The notes below the pieces were generated by a model that saw only the letters and a list, made by a program, of their open reading frames with translations, searched no databases and was not told the origin of the DNA. From Metaphire vulgaris (Eukaryota; Annelida; Clitellata; Crassiclitellata; Megascolecidae): DNA of 64,000 bases. Location of the stretch: contig CM030840.1 of NCBI GenBank assembly GCA_018105865.1, forward strand, positions 5,135,140-5,199,139, read 5' to 3'. A program made the position numbers and the translations under genes. Position 1 is the stretch's first letter. Every line of letters starts with the position of its first letter. Positions 1-10,979 of the stretch are shown piece after piece.

Positions 1-107
1 GAAGAGGGCGCTATAGAAGAGCTTCTGTCGTTAGTCCGACGTCTACAGCTAGTGCGGGGACCACCACGAGGCAACGTCGACTGTAACTACGAAGGGGGAC
101 AACTAAC

Positions 108-356
108 CAGGGCCATATTAAGGCGGGGGCTGTAGCCCCCCGGCCCACCATGAAAAATACCGATTTTCCATCCGTTTTTCTTTGCTTGTGAGCACGTTTC
201 GCAAGCGAGATAACCTTTTTTTGCTCGTCAGCAGCACGATTCGGAAGGGAGATAACCTGTTTTTTGCTTGTCGGAGAAAATTCTATTATTTTTTTGCTTG
301 TCACTATAGGCGACGGCCTTTTTTTCTCAGCCCCCACGGACCTTAATCCGGCCCGG
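108..356. mobile_element. hAT-type MITE fixed inside the histone unit (copy A)
   Basis: The ends are imperfect inverted repeats: the left end begins CAGGGCCATATTAAGG and the right end reads CCTTAATCCGGCCCGG. Directly outside lie 8-bp direct repeats CAACTAAC at 100-107 and 357-364. An 8-bp target duplication with CAGGG-type ends is the hallmark of hAT elements. The interior is non-coding, with T-runs followed by GCTTGTC or GCTCGTC. The same insertion with the same duplication is in unit B, so it entered before the units were amplified or homogenised. Confidence 0.75.
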
Positions 357-462
357 CAACTAACTATAAAGACAAGACTAGACTAGAAACACACACACAT
401 ATTACTGCCAGCGGCATATGGCTACGACTGTCGTGTCATAATTCCTCTGTTACGAAGTGAGT

Positions 463-478
463 GGCTCTGAAAAGAGCC
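463..478 (-). terminator. H2B mRNA 3' stem-loop (copy A)
   Basis: Read on the minus strand this is GGCTCTTTTCAGAGCC, a 6-bp stem with a 4-nt loop. It is the canonical signal bound by SLBP at the 3' end of non-polyadenylated histone mRNA. It lies 49 nt downstream of the H2B stop codon. Confidence 0.95.
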
Positions 479-526
479 GTTTAGAGAAGCAAGCTCGACG
501 CCGGCGACCACGAAGCGCCCACACGT

Positions 527-898
527 CTACTTGGAGCTCGTGTACTTGGTGACGGCCTTCGTTCCCTCCGACACGGCGTGCTTGGCCAACTCGCCCGGCA
601 ACAGCAGCCGGACGGCAGTCTGAATTTCGCGACTCGTTATCGTCGACCGACGGTTGTAGTGCGCCAGGCGACTCGACTCGGCCGCGATACGCTCGAAGAT
701 GTCGTTCACGAACGAGTTCATGATCGACATGGCCTTCGACGAGATCCCCGTGTCCGGGTGCACCTGCTTCAGCACCTTGTAGATGTAGATGGCGTACGAC
801 TCGCGTCGGCGCCTCTTTCTCTTCTTCTCGCCCGCCCGAGCGGCTTTCGCCTTCGACGCGGCCTTCTTCGCTCCTTTCGACGCTGGTTTAGGCGGCAT
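527..898 (-). CDS. H2B: Histone H2B (copy A)
   Basis: Core histone H2B, which pairs with H2A in the nucleosome. The ORF encodes 123 residues. A lysine-rich tail starts [13 protein letters not shown], followed by a basic [11 protein letters not shown] block, the histone fold ([17 protein letters not shown], then [17 protein letters not shown]) and the C-terminal helix with AVTKYTSSK, which carries the conserved ubiquitination-site lysine. I start at the ATG at 896-898, which gives the standard MPPK N-terminus; the frame is open a few codons upstream but has no ATG there. It is single exon, divergently transcribed from H2A, and its protein is identical to the unit B copy. Confidence 0.98.
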   Translation of the reverse strand: MPPKPASKGAKKAASKAKAARAGEKKRKRRRRESYAIYIYKVLKQVHPDTGISSKAMSIMNSFVNDIFERIAAESSRLAHYNRRSTITSREIQTAVRLLLPGELAKHAVSEGTKAVTKYTSSK

Positions 899-1130
899 TT
901 CTTCCTGCAACCGTTATCAAGCACAGACAATGCAGGCGAATGTAATTTTTCGCTTTTATGCGACGCGCGCGGTGTTAACGGGTCACGTGCGCTCATTAGT
1001 ATGCCAGCAAGGGCGGACGGCTCGAGCCGGTCACGTGACCGAGTTACACCGCCACCGTTGCGTATAAAAGTCGAGGTTTTTTTGTCGGTCCCTATTAACT
1101 GATTTCACTGTATCTGTAGAACGAACGACG
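899..1130. promoter_or_regulatory. Divergent H2B/H2A promoter (copy A)
   Basis: The 232-bp gap between the H2B and H2A start codons must hold both promoters. On the plus strand TATAAAA at 1063-1069 lies 62 bp before the H2A ATG. On the minus strand CATAAAAG near 952-959 serves H2B. Between them are two CACGTG E-boxes (984-989 and 1032-1037). The second is the centre of a perfect 12-bp palindrome, GGTCACGTGACC, at 1029-1040. TATA and E-box calls are direct reading; bidirectional co-regulation is inferred. Confidence 0.8.
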
Positions 1131-1523
1131 ATGTCCGGTAGAGGCAAAGGAGGCAAAGGTGTGAAGGGGAAGGCGAAGAGCCGTTCGTCTCGCGCAGGAC
1201 TGCAGTTCCCGGTCGGACGAATCCATCGTCTGCTGCGCAAGGGTAACTACGCCGAGCGAGTGGGCGCAGGAGCGCCGGTCTATCTGGCCGCAGTGATGGA
1301 GTACCTGGCGGCCGAAGTGCTCGAGCTGGCAGGCAATGCGGCTCGCGACAACAAGAAGACGCGAATAATTCCGCGTCACCTGCAGCTGGCAATACGGAAC
1401 GACGAGGAGCTGAACAAACTGCTGTCGGGAGTGACTATCGCGCAGGGCGGTGTCCTGCCGAACATCCAGGCCGTCCTTCTGCCCAAAAAGACGCAGAAGG
1501 TCGGCGGATCGTCCGCCAAGTAG
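1131..1523 (+). CDS. H2A: Histone H2A (copy A, longer N-tail)
   Basis: Canonical core histone H2A, 130 residues, intronless. The tail reads [16 protein letters not shown], then [20 protein letters not shown], the histone fold with the acidic-patch region (NDEELNKLL) and a C-terminal docking segment ending [12 protein letters not shown]. There is no SQE/D motif, so it is not H2A.X, and no H2A.Z signature. This copy has one extra glycine codon in the tail compared with unit B ([10 protein letters not shown] against GKGGKVKGK). The start is fixed by the ATG in ACGATGTCC and the universal MSGRGK. Confidence 0.98.
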   Translation: MSGRGKGGKGVKGKAKSRSSRAGLQFPVGRIHRLLRKGNYAERVGAGAPVYLAAVMEYLAAEVLELAGNAARDNKKTRIIPRHLQLAIRNDEELNKLLSGVTIAQGGVLPNIQAVLLPKKTQKVGGSSAK

Positions 1524-1555
1524 ACGGTTGGCAGGCAGGACGTCTCCTACGAAAC

Positions 1556-1571
1556 GGCTCTTTTCAGAGCC
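1556..1571 (+). terminator. H2A mRNA 3' stem-loop (copy A)
   Basis: GGCTCTTTTCAGAGCC, a perfect histone stem-loop, lies 32 nt after the H2A stop codon. The purine-rich ACGAAGGAAG about 12 nt downstream is placed like the histone downstream element that pairs with U7 snRNA. Confidence 0.95.
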
Positions 1572-2133
1572 ACAAATTTTTTACGAAGGAAGACCGATCG
1601 ATCGTGTACTGTCCTTGTGTTTAGACCATGGCCCAAACAACTATTTAGTAGAGATTTCTGAGCCTGTTGGGCCAACGATTTTCGAAAACCGTATTTATTC
1701 CACCGTACTGTTGATATTGGTAACCTTCCATAATGCCTCGGAAGGCAGGGCTTAATGGTACTCCAGATCCATACCGCCACCGACCAAGTTCAATTACAAA
1801 GGCCACTGGGAGTGGTAGAGCGACAAGGCTGATAGGCAATCGACGGCAAAGATATATCGTGGAAATCAATAGGGCGCTAAATACTATTCAATATTCATTG
1901 CCTGTATCATATTTGCCAGATCGTCCCTCCCGTTTAGTTTAGACGTGAGAAATAATATTCATGCTTGGGGCGAAGTTATCAGTATTTCTTGGCATTATAC
2001 GGAAGCCGACGGAGAGTCTTAAACCGAAGAGAAAAGAATCATATGCCCTGCATACTAGACCAGTCGACGCTTATACAGATATCGATACCATGTCAACCCT
2101 AGGGTTTCTACCTACATACCTACAAACCTACCT

Positions 2134-2179
<46 letters not shown>

Positions 2180-2273
2180 CCAATTTTGTGACTGAAGTTA
2201 AAAATATCACATCTGACTCTGTAGGCAGCATAGAACGGTACTGACAAATAGCACCTCTGCGTGCTTGTCAGCG
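1572..2273. other. H2A-H4 spacer (copy A)
   Basis: Non-coding spacer. Short open frames around 1,733-1,942 are broken by indels in the unit B copy, so they are not conserved genes. There is a CA tract followed by a TA tract near 2,135-2,178. I recognise no other element. Confidence 0.6.
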
Positions 2274-2348
2274 ATTGGCTGATCGGTGCTGTAAAGATTG
2301 TGGTCGTCTGACGCGTCCGCGCCTTGGACGTCGTTGTTTCAATATAAG
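2274..2348 (+). promoter_or_regulatory. H4 promoter (copy A)
   Basis: An inverted CCAAT box (ATTGG, 2274-2278) is followed by a GC-rich block and TATAAG at 2343-2348, 72 bp before the H4 ATG. Spacing is typical of a TATA-driven histone promoter and is kept in unit B. Confidence 0.75.
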
Positions 2349-2359
2349 CGGCAGAATGA

Positions 2360-2731
<372 letters not shown>

Positions 2732-2765
2732 ACAACTGTCTGACGGTTCGACCCGCGCCACAAAC

Positions 2766-2781
2766 GGCCCTTTTCAGGGCC
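2766..2781 (+). terminator. H4 mRNA 3' stem-loop (copy A)
   Basis: GGCCCTTTTCAGGGCC. One base pair of the stem differs from the other four genes (C:G in place of T:A) and the pairing is preserved, a compensated change. The purine-rich GACGAAGGAA follows about 10 nt later, as in H2A. Confidence 0.95.
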
Positions 2782-2864
2782 ACTAAACCTTGACGAAGGA
2801 ATATAAGTTGGGCAGTGCATTGTCTTGTTTTTCAAGTTGTATTGTCTCCTGACAATACTTCCGT

Positions 2865-2902
<38 letters not shown>

Positions 2903-3455
2903 CAAATAGATAAATCAATAAATATATATATATATATAATATATAGAACACATTACTTATTAACAATGACTATATTTTAGTCATTAAGACACGCACTGTC
3001 CGGCGGCATCACAGTGATGTTTGACGAAACCATGTCGTTTCATGAAGAATAAATAATACATCAATATAAATTGGTCATTTACTTGCAATCACGAGATATT
3101 CGAAGAACTAGTTAATTTTGTGTCCAAATCTGCACGCAGTCTGACCGCCCATCTTGGTAAGAGGCTTCTTTACGATTTCTGGTCCAAACTCAGGAAGTCT
3201 TTCCACTGGCAGTCAACCTTTAAGAGATAATATTGCGCATTTCCAGATGTAGGCTCAAAACACATCCATACCAGTTTGCAATTCCCCACAGCTCTGCCTT
3301 CCTGTTTTCCCACTGATTCCTCTATTCTTTAGCGGATGGTTATGATGATGATGATGATGATTGATGATGATGATAATGATGATGATGCCAATGTTAATAA
3401 TAATGCCAGTACTAATAATAGTTCTAGTAGAGGTAGTAATGGTAGTGTATGGTAA

Positions 3456-3512
<57 letters not shown>

Positions 3513-3863
3513 TACACTTATCATGCGCTGTAGTTGTAGTAGTATTGGTAGCGATAAATTTTTTTTTAGCAGCGGCAACAGTATAGTAAACGAGATCCAG
3601 TATAGTAAACGAGATCTCTACACTTATCATGCGCTGTAGTCCCTAAATAAAACAAGCAATCGCTACAAGATAGTTGCAGAAGTTCGCATGACGTCGGCGC
3701 TTGAGAACTTCAGTAATGACAGTTACGCTGCCACAGAATCTGACTAAGCCTGCAAAATGTTCGTTGGAGTCGTCGTCCATCGGGCCCACGATGTCACCGG
3801 AGGTGAATAGAGTCTCGACTACAATCGAGTTCCGATATTGTGGTCAGAGCGGCGCCGAAAATC
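2782..3863. other. H4-H1 spacer, distal part (copy A)
   Basis: Non-coding. It contains a TG tract (about 2,872-2,899), a TA tract (about 2,925-2,944), a GATGAT cluster (about 3,343-3,388) and a long TAG/AGT tract (about 3,453-3,507). A motif containing CACTTATCATGCGCTGTAG occurs twice, near 3,516 and 3,621. Apparent poly-Ser or poly-Tyr frames here are only microsatellites. Confidence 0.6.
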
Positions 3864-4237
3864 TATAAAGTGGACGCCAAGACCTGAATGGGAACAGAGA
3901 TTTAAGGCGGCGGCGTGGAATATGTGACGGATTTGGTGTCGCCATCAGACGCCAATCGGTTCCGGTCGTTCGCTTCGACAGCTGCCATGTAGGTGCGACG
4001 CATTCAAGGCAACGCGGAGTCGATGAAGCGTCGGACGAGCGCCCGGTTGGACGGGAAACAAGAAGCGGTAGAACAGGCCCGAACGCCGCTTACGATTCCG
4101 AACGGCGGAGAGCTCAACGACGTCCGCGCGCCCACACAAAAGCGCACGAGCGCCTGCAGTCGCAATACACGGTCTGTACCGCTCTCGGCTTGTGAACTGC
4201 TACCGATACGATCACATCACTACTGCTACTTCGAAGC
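3864..4237 (+). promoter_or_regulatory. Putative H1 promoter and leader (copy A)
   Basis: TATAAAG at 3864-3870 is the only convincing TATA box between H4 and H1. It lies 374 bp before the H1 ATG, exactly the same distance as in unit B, implying a leader of about 340 nt, long for an H1 gene. A CCACACAAAAGC stretch near 4,132-4,143 loosely resembles the H1-specific AC-rich box, so a closer TATA-less start is possible. Confidence 0.4.
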
Positions 4238-5038
4238 ATGTCTGACAACGCAACAGCACCGGCCTCGACGGCCGACTCGGGTGCGGGAAAGACGGCGCCA
4301 AAGAGTCCGACGAAGAAACAACAGAAGGCAAAGGCGGCTGCGGCGGCCGCGTCGAAGAAGGGTCCGGCAGACCATCCGAAGTACAGCGAAATGATACGCC
4401 AGGCGCTGACGACTCTGAAGGAACGCGGCGGTTCGTCGCGACAGGCAATCCTGAAGTACATCGTCAAGAACTTCAAGGTCGGAAGCGACGAGCACGTCGT
4501 CAACCAGCACCTGAAGAGTGCCCTTCGCGCCGGCGTCAAGAACGACAGCCTGAAGCAGTCGAAGGGATCGGGGGCGTCCGGCAGTTTCCGTCTTGGCGCA
4601 TCCGCCATCGAACAGGCTAAGAAGAAGGACAAGAAGAAGACCGTCGGTGCATCCGCCGCCGCCGGTAAGAAGCCGAAGGCTGCCGCCGCTGCCAAGAAAC
4701 CGGCTGCTGCCAAGAAGACGGCTGTGGCGAAGTCTCCGAAGAAGGCCAAGAAGCCCATCGCCGCCGCTGCCAGCAAGAAAGCGAAGACGACGACCGGAGG
4801 CGACAAACCTACCAAGAAGGCGAAGGCAGACAAGCCGAAGAAAGCGAAAGCCACTTCCGCCGCTGCCAAGTCTCCGGCGAAGAAGACGACGGCAGCGAAG
4901 CCCTCGTCGGCCGCAGACAAGACCAAGAAGGTGGCAAAGAAGGCGGCCGCAACCAAGAAGTCTGCCGGCGCCGCCAAGTCAAAGAAGTCGCCGGCTGCTG
5001 CGACCAAGAAGACGACAAAAGGGGCGCAGAAAGCTTGA
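4238..5038 (+). CDS. H1: Linker histone H1 (copy A)
   Basis: Linker histone of 266 residues. It has a short Ala/Lys N-tail (1-45), a winged-helix globular domain (about 46-120: HPKYSEMIRQAL, then SRQAILKYI, then VNQHLKSALRAGV and GASGSFRLG) and a long C-tail made almost entirely of Lys, Ala and Pro. The tail repeats SPKK/SPAKK motifs typical of DNA-binding and CDK phosphorylation sites. It is intronless and the only H1 in the unit. Residue 122 is Ser here and Ala in unit B. The start is the ATG in GAAGCATGTCT. Confidence 0.98.
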   Translation: MSDNATAPASTADSGAGKTAPKSPTKKQQKAKAAAAAASKKGPADHPKYSEMIRQALTTLKERGGSSRQAILKYIVKNFKVGSDEHVVNQHLKSALRAGVKNDSLKQSKGSGASGSFRLGASAIEQAKKKDKKKTVGASAAAGKKPKAAAAAKKPAAAKKTAVAKSPKKAKKPIAAAASKKAKTTTGGDKPTKKAKADKPKKAKATSAAAKSPAKKTTAAKPSSAADKTKKVAKKAAATKKSAGAAKSKKSPAAATKKTTKGAQKA

Positions 5039-5089
5039 GAAGCCATTGTCGTCGTCGTCAATCTGCTGTAACCCAGCAGAAATTGAAAC

Positions 5090-5105
5090 GGCTCTTTTCA
5101 GAGCC
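5090..5105 (+). terminator. H1 mRNA 3' stem-loop (copy A)
   Basis: GGCTCTTTTCAGAGCC, 51 nt after the H1 stop codon. Confidence 0.95.
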
Positions 5106-5163
5106 ACTATTTCATGCGAAGGGTTTAAACGTACGCAATGGCCTCTGTCCTTTCGCGAAACAC

Positions 5164-5212
<49 letters not shown>

Positions 5213-5276
5213 CCGATGGTGGACAGTGTTTTCCCCTACCACGAGAACATTGGCGATGCACAAATCGCAATGTTAC

Positions 5277-5321
<45 letters not shown>

Positions 5322-5344
5322 GAACTACTACTACTGCTACTACC

Positions 5345-5384
<40 letters not shown>

Positions 5385-5579
5385 AATATTAACTATATTA
5401 TTAGCGACTCTGGTTAGTAAAACAAGGAAAATAAGAAGCGATACACAGATTACATTTGCAATACACGACATTCCAAAATTTATGACATAAATAAAACTAT
5501 TTAGCGTCGAGATTGTAATTTTCTGTCCGTAAAACCACCACAATGCGATCAGCAAGAGTTAATTGTCCTTTTGTCTCTT

Positions 5580-5662
<83 letters not shown>

Positions 5663-5814
5663 GGGGTGCGGCGCTAGAGAGAGAAGTTAGTTTAACGGAC
5701 AAGACTCACGCGGCGGCCGTAACCGCCCCGGGCCCCAGCCACCGCAGAAAACCCGTTCGCGAACTCACAACAAGAGACTGTCCGAATTCTGCTTCGATTT
5801 CGGATCAGAATGGA
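5106..5814. other. H1-H3 spacer with four microsatellites (copy A)
   Basis: Non-coding. A GA tract (about 5,167-5,208), two TAA tracts (about 5,278-5,320 and 5,346-5,380) and a CTGT tract (about 5,580-5,661) follow in order. The same tracts at slightly different lengths are in unit B. Frames through them are artefacts. Confidence 0.8.
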
Positions 5815-5852
5815 CCAATCAAACGCTAGCTCGTAGCTTGCCGGCCTATAAG
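5815..5852 (+). promoter_or_regulatory. H3 promoter (copy A)
   Basis: CCAAT at 5815-5819 and TATAAG at 5847-5852, 101 bp upstream of the H3 ATG. Confidence 0.75.
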
Positions 5853-5931
5853 TACGCAATGGCCTAGCCGTTTGCCCGTTTCCCATTCAACTGATCGTAA
5901 GGTTGTCGTTGTCGCTTGCTGTGCAGGATAG

Positions 5932-6363
<432 letters not shown>

Positions 6364-6397
6364 GTCATTGAAGCTGCGCTTCGGTCGGGAATGAAAC

Positions 6398-6413
6398 GGC
6401 TCTTTTCAGAGCC
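6398..6413 (+). terminator. H3 mRNA 3' stem-loop (copy A)
   Basis: GGCTCTTTTCAGAGCC, 34 nt after the H3 stop codon, followed by ATGCAAAGGAAC as a possible downstream element. Confidence 0.95.
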
Positions 6414-6763
6414 ACAAAATCGTATGCAAAGGAACTACGCGACCTCGCAAGCGATGGAGATAGACGCCCGTGTTGTGGGTAATAATGGGGTGGGACCGTG
6501 CACCACATGTCACACTCGTCTAAAATTCTCACAATCAATCTTGATGTCCACTACCACTAGAATCGTAGTTCCTCACAATTCATAACCATTATTATTATTA
6601 TTATTGTCGTCGAGTATCATGCACTCTCGTCGTCTTCGGTAGTGGCAGCATCAGCTAAAGTGGCCGCACCAAGTAACTCGTCGTGGCATATACCACACGC
6701 TCGCTCGCACCACTCTACTTGCAACCGCCAACGACCCACCGGTGATATGTCGAGGGTAGCACC
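6414..6763. other. H3-H2B spacer (copy A end)
   Basis: Non-coding. It holds a short ATT tract near 6,589-6,604 and otherwise unique sequence leading into the next unit. It also precedes the partial third unit (13,138-13,487). Confidence 0.6.
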
Positions 6764-6873
6764 GAAGAGGGCGCTATAGAAGAGCTTCTGTCGTTGTTAG
6801 TCCGACGTCTACAGCTAGTGCGGGGACCACCACGAGGCAACGTCGACTGTAACTACGAAGGGGGACAACTAAC

Positions 6874-7122
6874 CAGGGCCATATTAAGGCGGGGGCTGTA
6901 GCCCCCCGGCCCACCATGAAAAATACCGATTTTCCATCCGTTTTTCTTTGCTTGTGAGCACGTTTCGCAAGCGAGATAACCTTTTTTTGCTCGTCAGCAG
7001 CACGATTCGGAAGGGAGATAACCTGTTTTTTGCTTGTCGGAGAAAATTCTATTATTTTTTTGCTTGTCACTATAGGCGACGGCCTTTTTTTCTCAGCCCC
7101 CACGGACCTTAATCCGGCCCGG
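6874..7122. mobile_element. hAT-type MITE fixed inside the histone unit (copy B)
   Basis: Same insertion as at 108-356, with the same CAACTAAC duplication at 6866-6873 and 7123-7130. Confidence 0.75.
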
Positions 7123-7228
7123 CAACTAACTATAAAGACAAGACTAGACTAGAAACACACACACATATTACTGCCAGCGGCATATGGCTACGACTGTCGT
7201 GTCATAATTCCTCTGTTACGAAGTGAGT

Positions 7229-7244
7229 GGCTCTGAAAAGAGCC
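7229..7244 (-). terminator. H2B mRNA 3' stem-loop (copy B)
   Basis: Minus-strand GGCTCTTTTCAGAGCC, 49 nt past the H2B stop codon. Confidence 0.95.
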
Positions 7245-7292
7245 GTTTAGAGAAGCAAGCTCGACGCCGGCGACCACGAAGCGCCCACACGT

Positions 7293-7664
7293 CTACTTGG
7301 AGCTCGTGTACTTGGTGACGGCCTTCGTTCCCTCCGACACGGCGTGCTTGGCCAACTCGCCCGGCAACAGCAGCCGGACGGCAGTCTGAATTTCGCGACT
7401 CGTTATCGTCGACCGACGGTTGTAGTGCGCCAGGCGACTCGACTCGGCCGCGATACGCTCGAAGATGTCGTTCACGAACGAGTTCATGATCGACATGGCC
7501 TTCGACGAGATCCCCGTGTCCGGGTGCACCTGCTTCAGCACCTTGTAGATGTAGATGGCGTACGACTCGCGTCGGCGCCTCTTTCTCTTCTTCTCGCCCG
7601 CCCGAGCGGCTTTCGCCTTCGACGCGGCCTTCTTCGCTCCTTTCGACGCTGGTTTAGGCGGCAT
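7293..7664 (-). CDS. H2B: Histone H2B (copy B)
   Basis: H2B of 123 residues, protein identical to the copy at 527-898, with the same [13 protein letters not shown] start, histone fold and AVTKYTSSK end. It is intronless, divergent from H2A, and ends in a histone stem-loop. Identity at nucleotide level across gene and promoter indicates recent homogenisation. Confidence 0.98.
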   Translation of the reverse strand: MPPKPASKGAKKAASKAKAARAGEKKRKRRRRESYAIYIYKVLKQVHPDTGISSKAMSIMNSFVNDIFERIAAESSRLAHYNRRSTITSREIQTAVRLLLPGELAKHAVSEGTKAVTKYTSSK

Positions 7665-7896
7665 TTCTTCCTGCAACCGTTATCAAGCACAGACAATGCA
7701 GGCGAATGTAATTTTTCGCTTTTATGCGACGCGCGCGGTGTTAACGGGTCACGTGCGCTCATTAGTATGCCAGCAAGGGCGGACGGCTCGAGCCGGTCAC
7801 GTGACCGAGTTACACCGCCACCGTTGCGTATAAAAGTCGAGGTTTTTTTGTCGGTCCCTATTAACTGATTTCACTGTATCTGTAGAACGAACGACG
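7665..7896. promoter_or_regulatory. Divergent H2B/H2A promoter (copy B)
   Basis: Same layout as copy A: CACGTG at 7750-7755, the palindrome GGTCACGTGACC at 7795-7806, TATAAAA for H2A at 7829-7835 and the minus-strand CATAAAAG for H2B. I see no differences from copy A. Confidence 0.8.
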
Positions 7897-8286
7897 ATGT
7901 CCGGCAGAGGCAAAGGAGGCAAGGTGAAGGGGAAGGCGAAGAGCCGTTCGTCTCGCGCAGGACTGCAGTTCCCGGTCGGACGAATCCATCGTCTGCTGCG
8001 CAAGGGTAACTACGCCGAGCGAGTGGGCGCAGGGGCGCCGGTCTATCTGGCCGCAGTGATGGAGTACCTGGCGGCCGAAGTGCTCGAGCTGGCAGGCAAT
8101 GCGGCTCGCGACAACAAGAAGACGCGAATAATTCCGCGTCATCTGCAGCTGGCAATACGGAACGACGAGGAGCTGAACAAACTGCTGTCGGGAGTGACTA
8201 TCGCGCAGGGCGGTGTCCTGCCGAACATCCAGGCCGTCCTTCTGCCCAAAAAGACGCAGAAGGTCGGCGGATCGTCCGCCAAGTAG
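7897..8286 (+). CDS. H2A: Histone H2A (copy B, standard N-tail)
   Basis: Canonical H2A of 129 residues. It differs from copy A by lacking one glycine codon in the tail ([15 protein letters not shown]), plus scattered silent changes such as GGA to GGG in the GAGAP segment. Histone fold, acidic patch and C-terminal GGSSAK are the same. It is intronless with its own TATA box and stem-loop. The shorter tail is the more usual animal form, so the copy A form is probably the derived one. Confidence 0.98.
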   Translation: MSGRGKGGKVKGKAKSRSSRAGLQFPVGRIHRLLRKGNYAERVGAGAPVYLAAVMEYLAAEVLELAGNAARDNKKTRIIPRHLQLAIRNDEELNKLLSGVTIAQGGVLPNIQAVLLPKKTQKVGGSSAK

Positions 8287-8318
8287 ACGGTTGGCAGGCA
8301 GGACGTCTCCTACGAAAC

Positions 8319-8334
8319 GGCTCTTTTCAGAGCC
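8319..8334 (+). terminator. H2A mRNA 3' stem-loop (copy B)
   Basis: GGCTCTTTTCAGAGCC, 32 nt after the H2A stop codon. Confidence 0.95.
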
Positions 8335-9022
8335 ACAAATTTTTACGAAGGAAGACCGATCGATCGTGTACTGTCCTCTGTTTTAGACCATGGCCCAAAC
8401 AACTATTTAGTAGAAATTTCTGTGCCTGTTAGGCCAAAGATTTTCGAAAACCGTATTCATGCCACCGTACTGTTATTGGTAACCTTCCATAATGCCTCGG
8501 AAGGCAGGGTTCAATGGTACTCCAGATCCATACCGCCACCGACCAAGTTCAATTACAAAGGCCACTGGGAGTGGTGAGCGACAAGGCTGATAGGCAATCG
8601 ACGGCAAAGATATATCGTGGAAATCAATAGGGCGCTAAATACTATTCAATATTCATTGCCTGTATCATATTTGCCAGATCGTCCCTCCCGTTTAGTTTAG
8701 ACGTGAGAAATAATATTCATGCTTGGGGCGAAGTTTTCAGTATTTCTTGGCACTATAGGGAAGCCGACGGAGAGTCTTAAACCGAAGAGAAAAGAATCAT
8801 ATGCCCTGCATACTAGACCGGTCGACGCTTATACAGATATCGATACCATGTAACCCTAGGGTTTCTACCTACATACCTACCTACCTACACAAACACACAC
8901 ATTATATATATATATATATATATATAAACCAATTTTGTGACTGAAGTTAAGAAATATCACATCTGACTCTGTAGGCAGCATAGAACGGCACTGACGGCAG
9001 CACCTCTGCGTGCTTGTCAGCG
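8335..9022. other. H2A-H4 spacer (copy B)
   Basis: Counterpart of 1,572-2,273 with several small indels and substitutions, and shorter CA and TA tracts near 8,893-8,926. This is one of the more diverged parts of the unit. No gene seen. Confidence 0.6.
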
Positions 9023-9097
9023 ATTGGCTGATCGGTGCTGTAAAGATTGTGGTCGTCTGACGCGTCCGCGCCTTGGACGTCGTTGTTCCTATATAAG
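9023..9097 (+). promoter_or_regulatory. H4 promoter (copy B)
   Basis: ATTGG at 9023-9027 and TATAAG at 9092-9097, 72 bp before the ATG, as in copy A. Confidence 0.75.
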
Positions 9098-9108
9098 CGG
9101 CAGAATGA

Positions 9109-9480
<372 letters not shown>

Positions 9481-9514
9481 ACAACTGTCTGACGGTTCGA
9501 CCCGCGCCACAAAC

Positions 9515-9530
9515 GGCCCTTTTCAGGGCC
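9515..9530 (+). terminator. H4 mRNA 3' stem-loop (copy B)
   Basis: GGCCCTTTTCAGGGCC, with the same compensated stem pair as copy A. Confidence 0.95.
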
Positions 9531-9614
9531 ACTAAATCTTGACGAAGGAATATAAGTTGGGCATTGCATTGTCTTGTTTTTACACGTTGTATTGTCTCCT
9601 GACAATACTTAGGT

Positions 9615-9656
<42 letters not shown>

Positions 9657-10220
9657 CAAAATAGATTAAGAAATAAAAAAATATATATATATATATATAA
9701 TATAGAAGACATTACTTAGTAACATTGACTATATTTTAGTCATTAAGAACCGGTCTGTCTGCGGCGGCCTCACAGTGATGTTTCACGAAACCATGACGTT
9801 TCGTGAAGAATAAATACATCAATATAAATTGGTCATTTACTTGCAATCACGAGATATTCGAAGAACTAGTTAATTTCGTGTCCAAATCTGCACGCAGTCT
9901 GACCGCCCATCTTGGTAAGAGGCTTCTTTACGATTTCTGGTCCAAACTCGGGAAGTCTTTCCACTGGCAGTCGGGTCCTTTAAGAGATAATATTGCGCAT
10001 TTCCAGATGTAGGCTCAAAACACATCCATACCAGTTTGCAATTCCCCCACAGCTCTGCCTTCCTGTTTTCCCACTGATTCCTCTATTCTTTAGCGGATGG
10101 TTATGATGATGATGATGATGATTGATGATGATGATAATGATGATGATGCCAATGTTAATAATAATGCCAGTACTAATAATAGTTCTAGTAGAGGTAGTAA
10201 TGGTAGTGTATGGTGGTAGT

Positions 10221-10270
<50 letters not shown>

Positions 10271-10605
10271 TACACTTATCATGCGCTGTAGTTGTAGTAG
10301 TATTGGTAGCGATAAATTTTTTTAGCAGCGGCAACAGTATAGTAAACGAGATCCAGTATAGTAAACGAGATCTCTACACTTATCATGCGCTGTAGTCCCT
10401 AATGACACACGCAATCGCTAGAAGATAGTTGCAGAAGTTCGCAGGACGTCGGCGCTTGAGAACTTCTGTAATGACATTTACGCTGCCACAGAATCTGACT
10501 AAGCCTGCAAAATGTTCGTCGGAGTCGTCGTCCATCGGGCCCACGATGTCACCGGAGGTGAATCGAGTCTCGACGACAATCGTGGTCAGAGCGGCCCCGA
10601 AAATC
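9531..10605. other. H4-H1 spacer, distal part (copy B)
   Basis: Counterpart of 2,782-3,863. The TG tract (about 9,620-9,653) is longer than in copy A and the TA tract lies near 9,681-9,699. The AGT tract near 10,213-10,265 is shorter and partly converted to AGC. No gene seen. Confidence 0.6.
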
Positions 10606-10979
10606 TATAAAGTGGACGTCAAGACCTGAATGGGGACAGAGATTTAAGGCGGCGGCGCGGAATATGCGACGGATTTGATGTCGCCATCAGACGCCAACCG
10701 GTTCCGGTCGTTCGCTTCGACAGCTGCGATGTAGGTGCGACGCATTCAAGGCAACGCGGAGTCGATGCAGCGTCGGACGAGCGCCCGGTTCGACGGGAAA
10801 CAAGAAGCGGTAGAACAGGCCCGAACGCCGCTTACGATTACCAACGGCGGAGAGCTCAACGACGTCCGCGCGCCCACACAAAAGCGCACGAGCGCCTGCA
10901 GTCGCAATACACGGTCTGTACCGCTCTCGGCTTGTGAACTGCTACCGATACGATCACATCACTACTGCTACTGCGAAGC
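10606..10979 (+). promoter_or_regulatory. Putative H1 promoter and leader (copy B)
   Basis: TATAAAG at 10606-10612, 374 bp before the H1 ATG, conserved in spacing with copy A. Confidence 0.4.

Noticed and set aside
578..1102. 174-codon plus-strand frame across H2B and its promoter (and copy at 7,344)
   Set aside because: Antisense to a certain gene, with no recognisable domain.
1733..1942. Possible small gene in the H2A-H4 spacer
   Set aside because: The frame is broken by an indel in the otherwise near-identical unit B.
3329..3639. Poly-Ser, poly-Tyr and poly-Leu frames in the H4-H1 spacer
   Set aside because: They are translations of a TAG/AGT microsatellite.
4114..5061. Long minus-strand frame (315 codons) opposite H1, also at 10,856-11,803
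   Set aside because: Mirror of the Lys/Ala-rich H1 gene; Ala/Phe composition results from codon bias on the coding strand.
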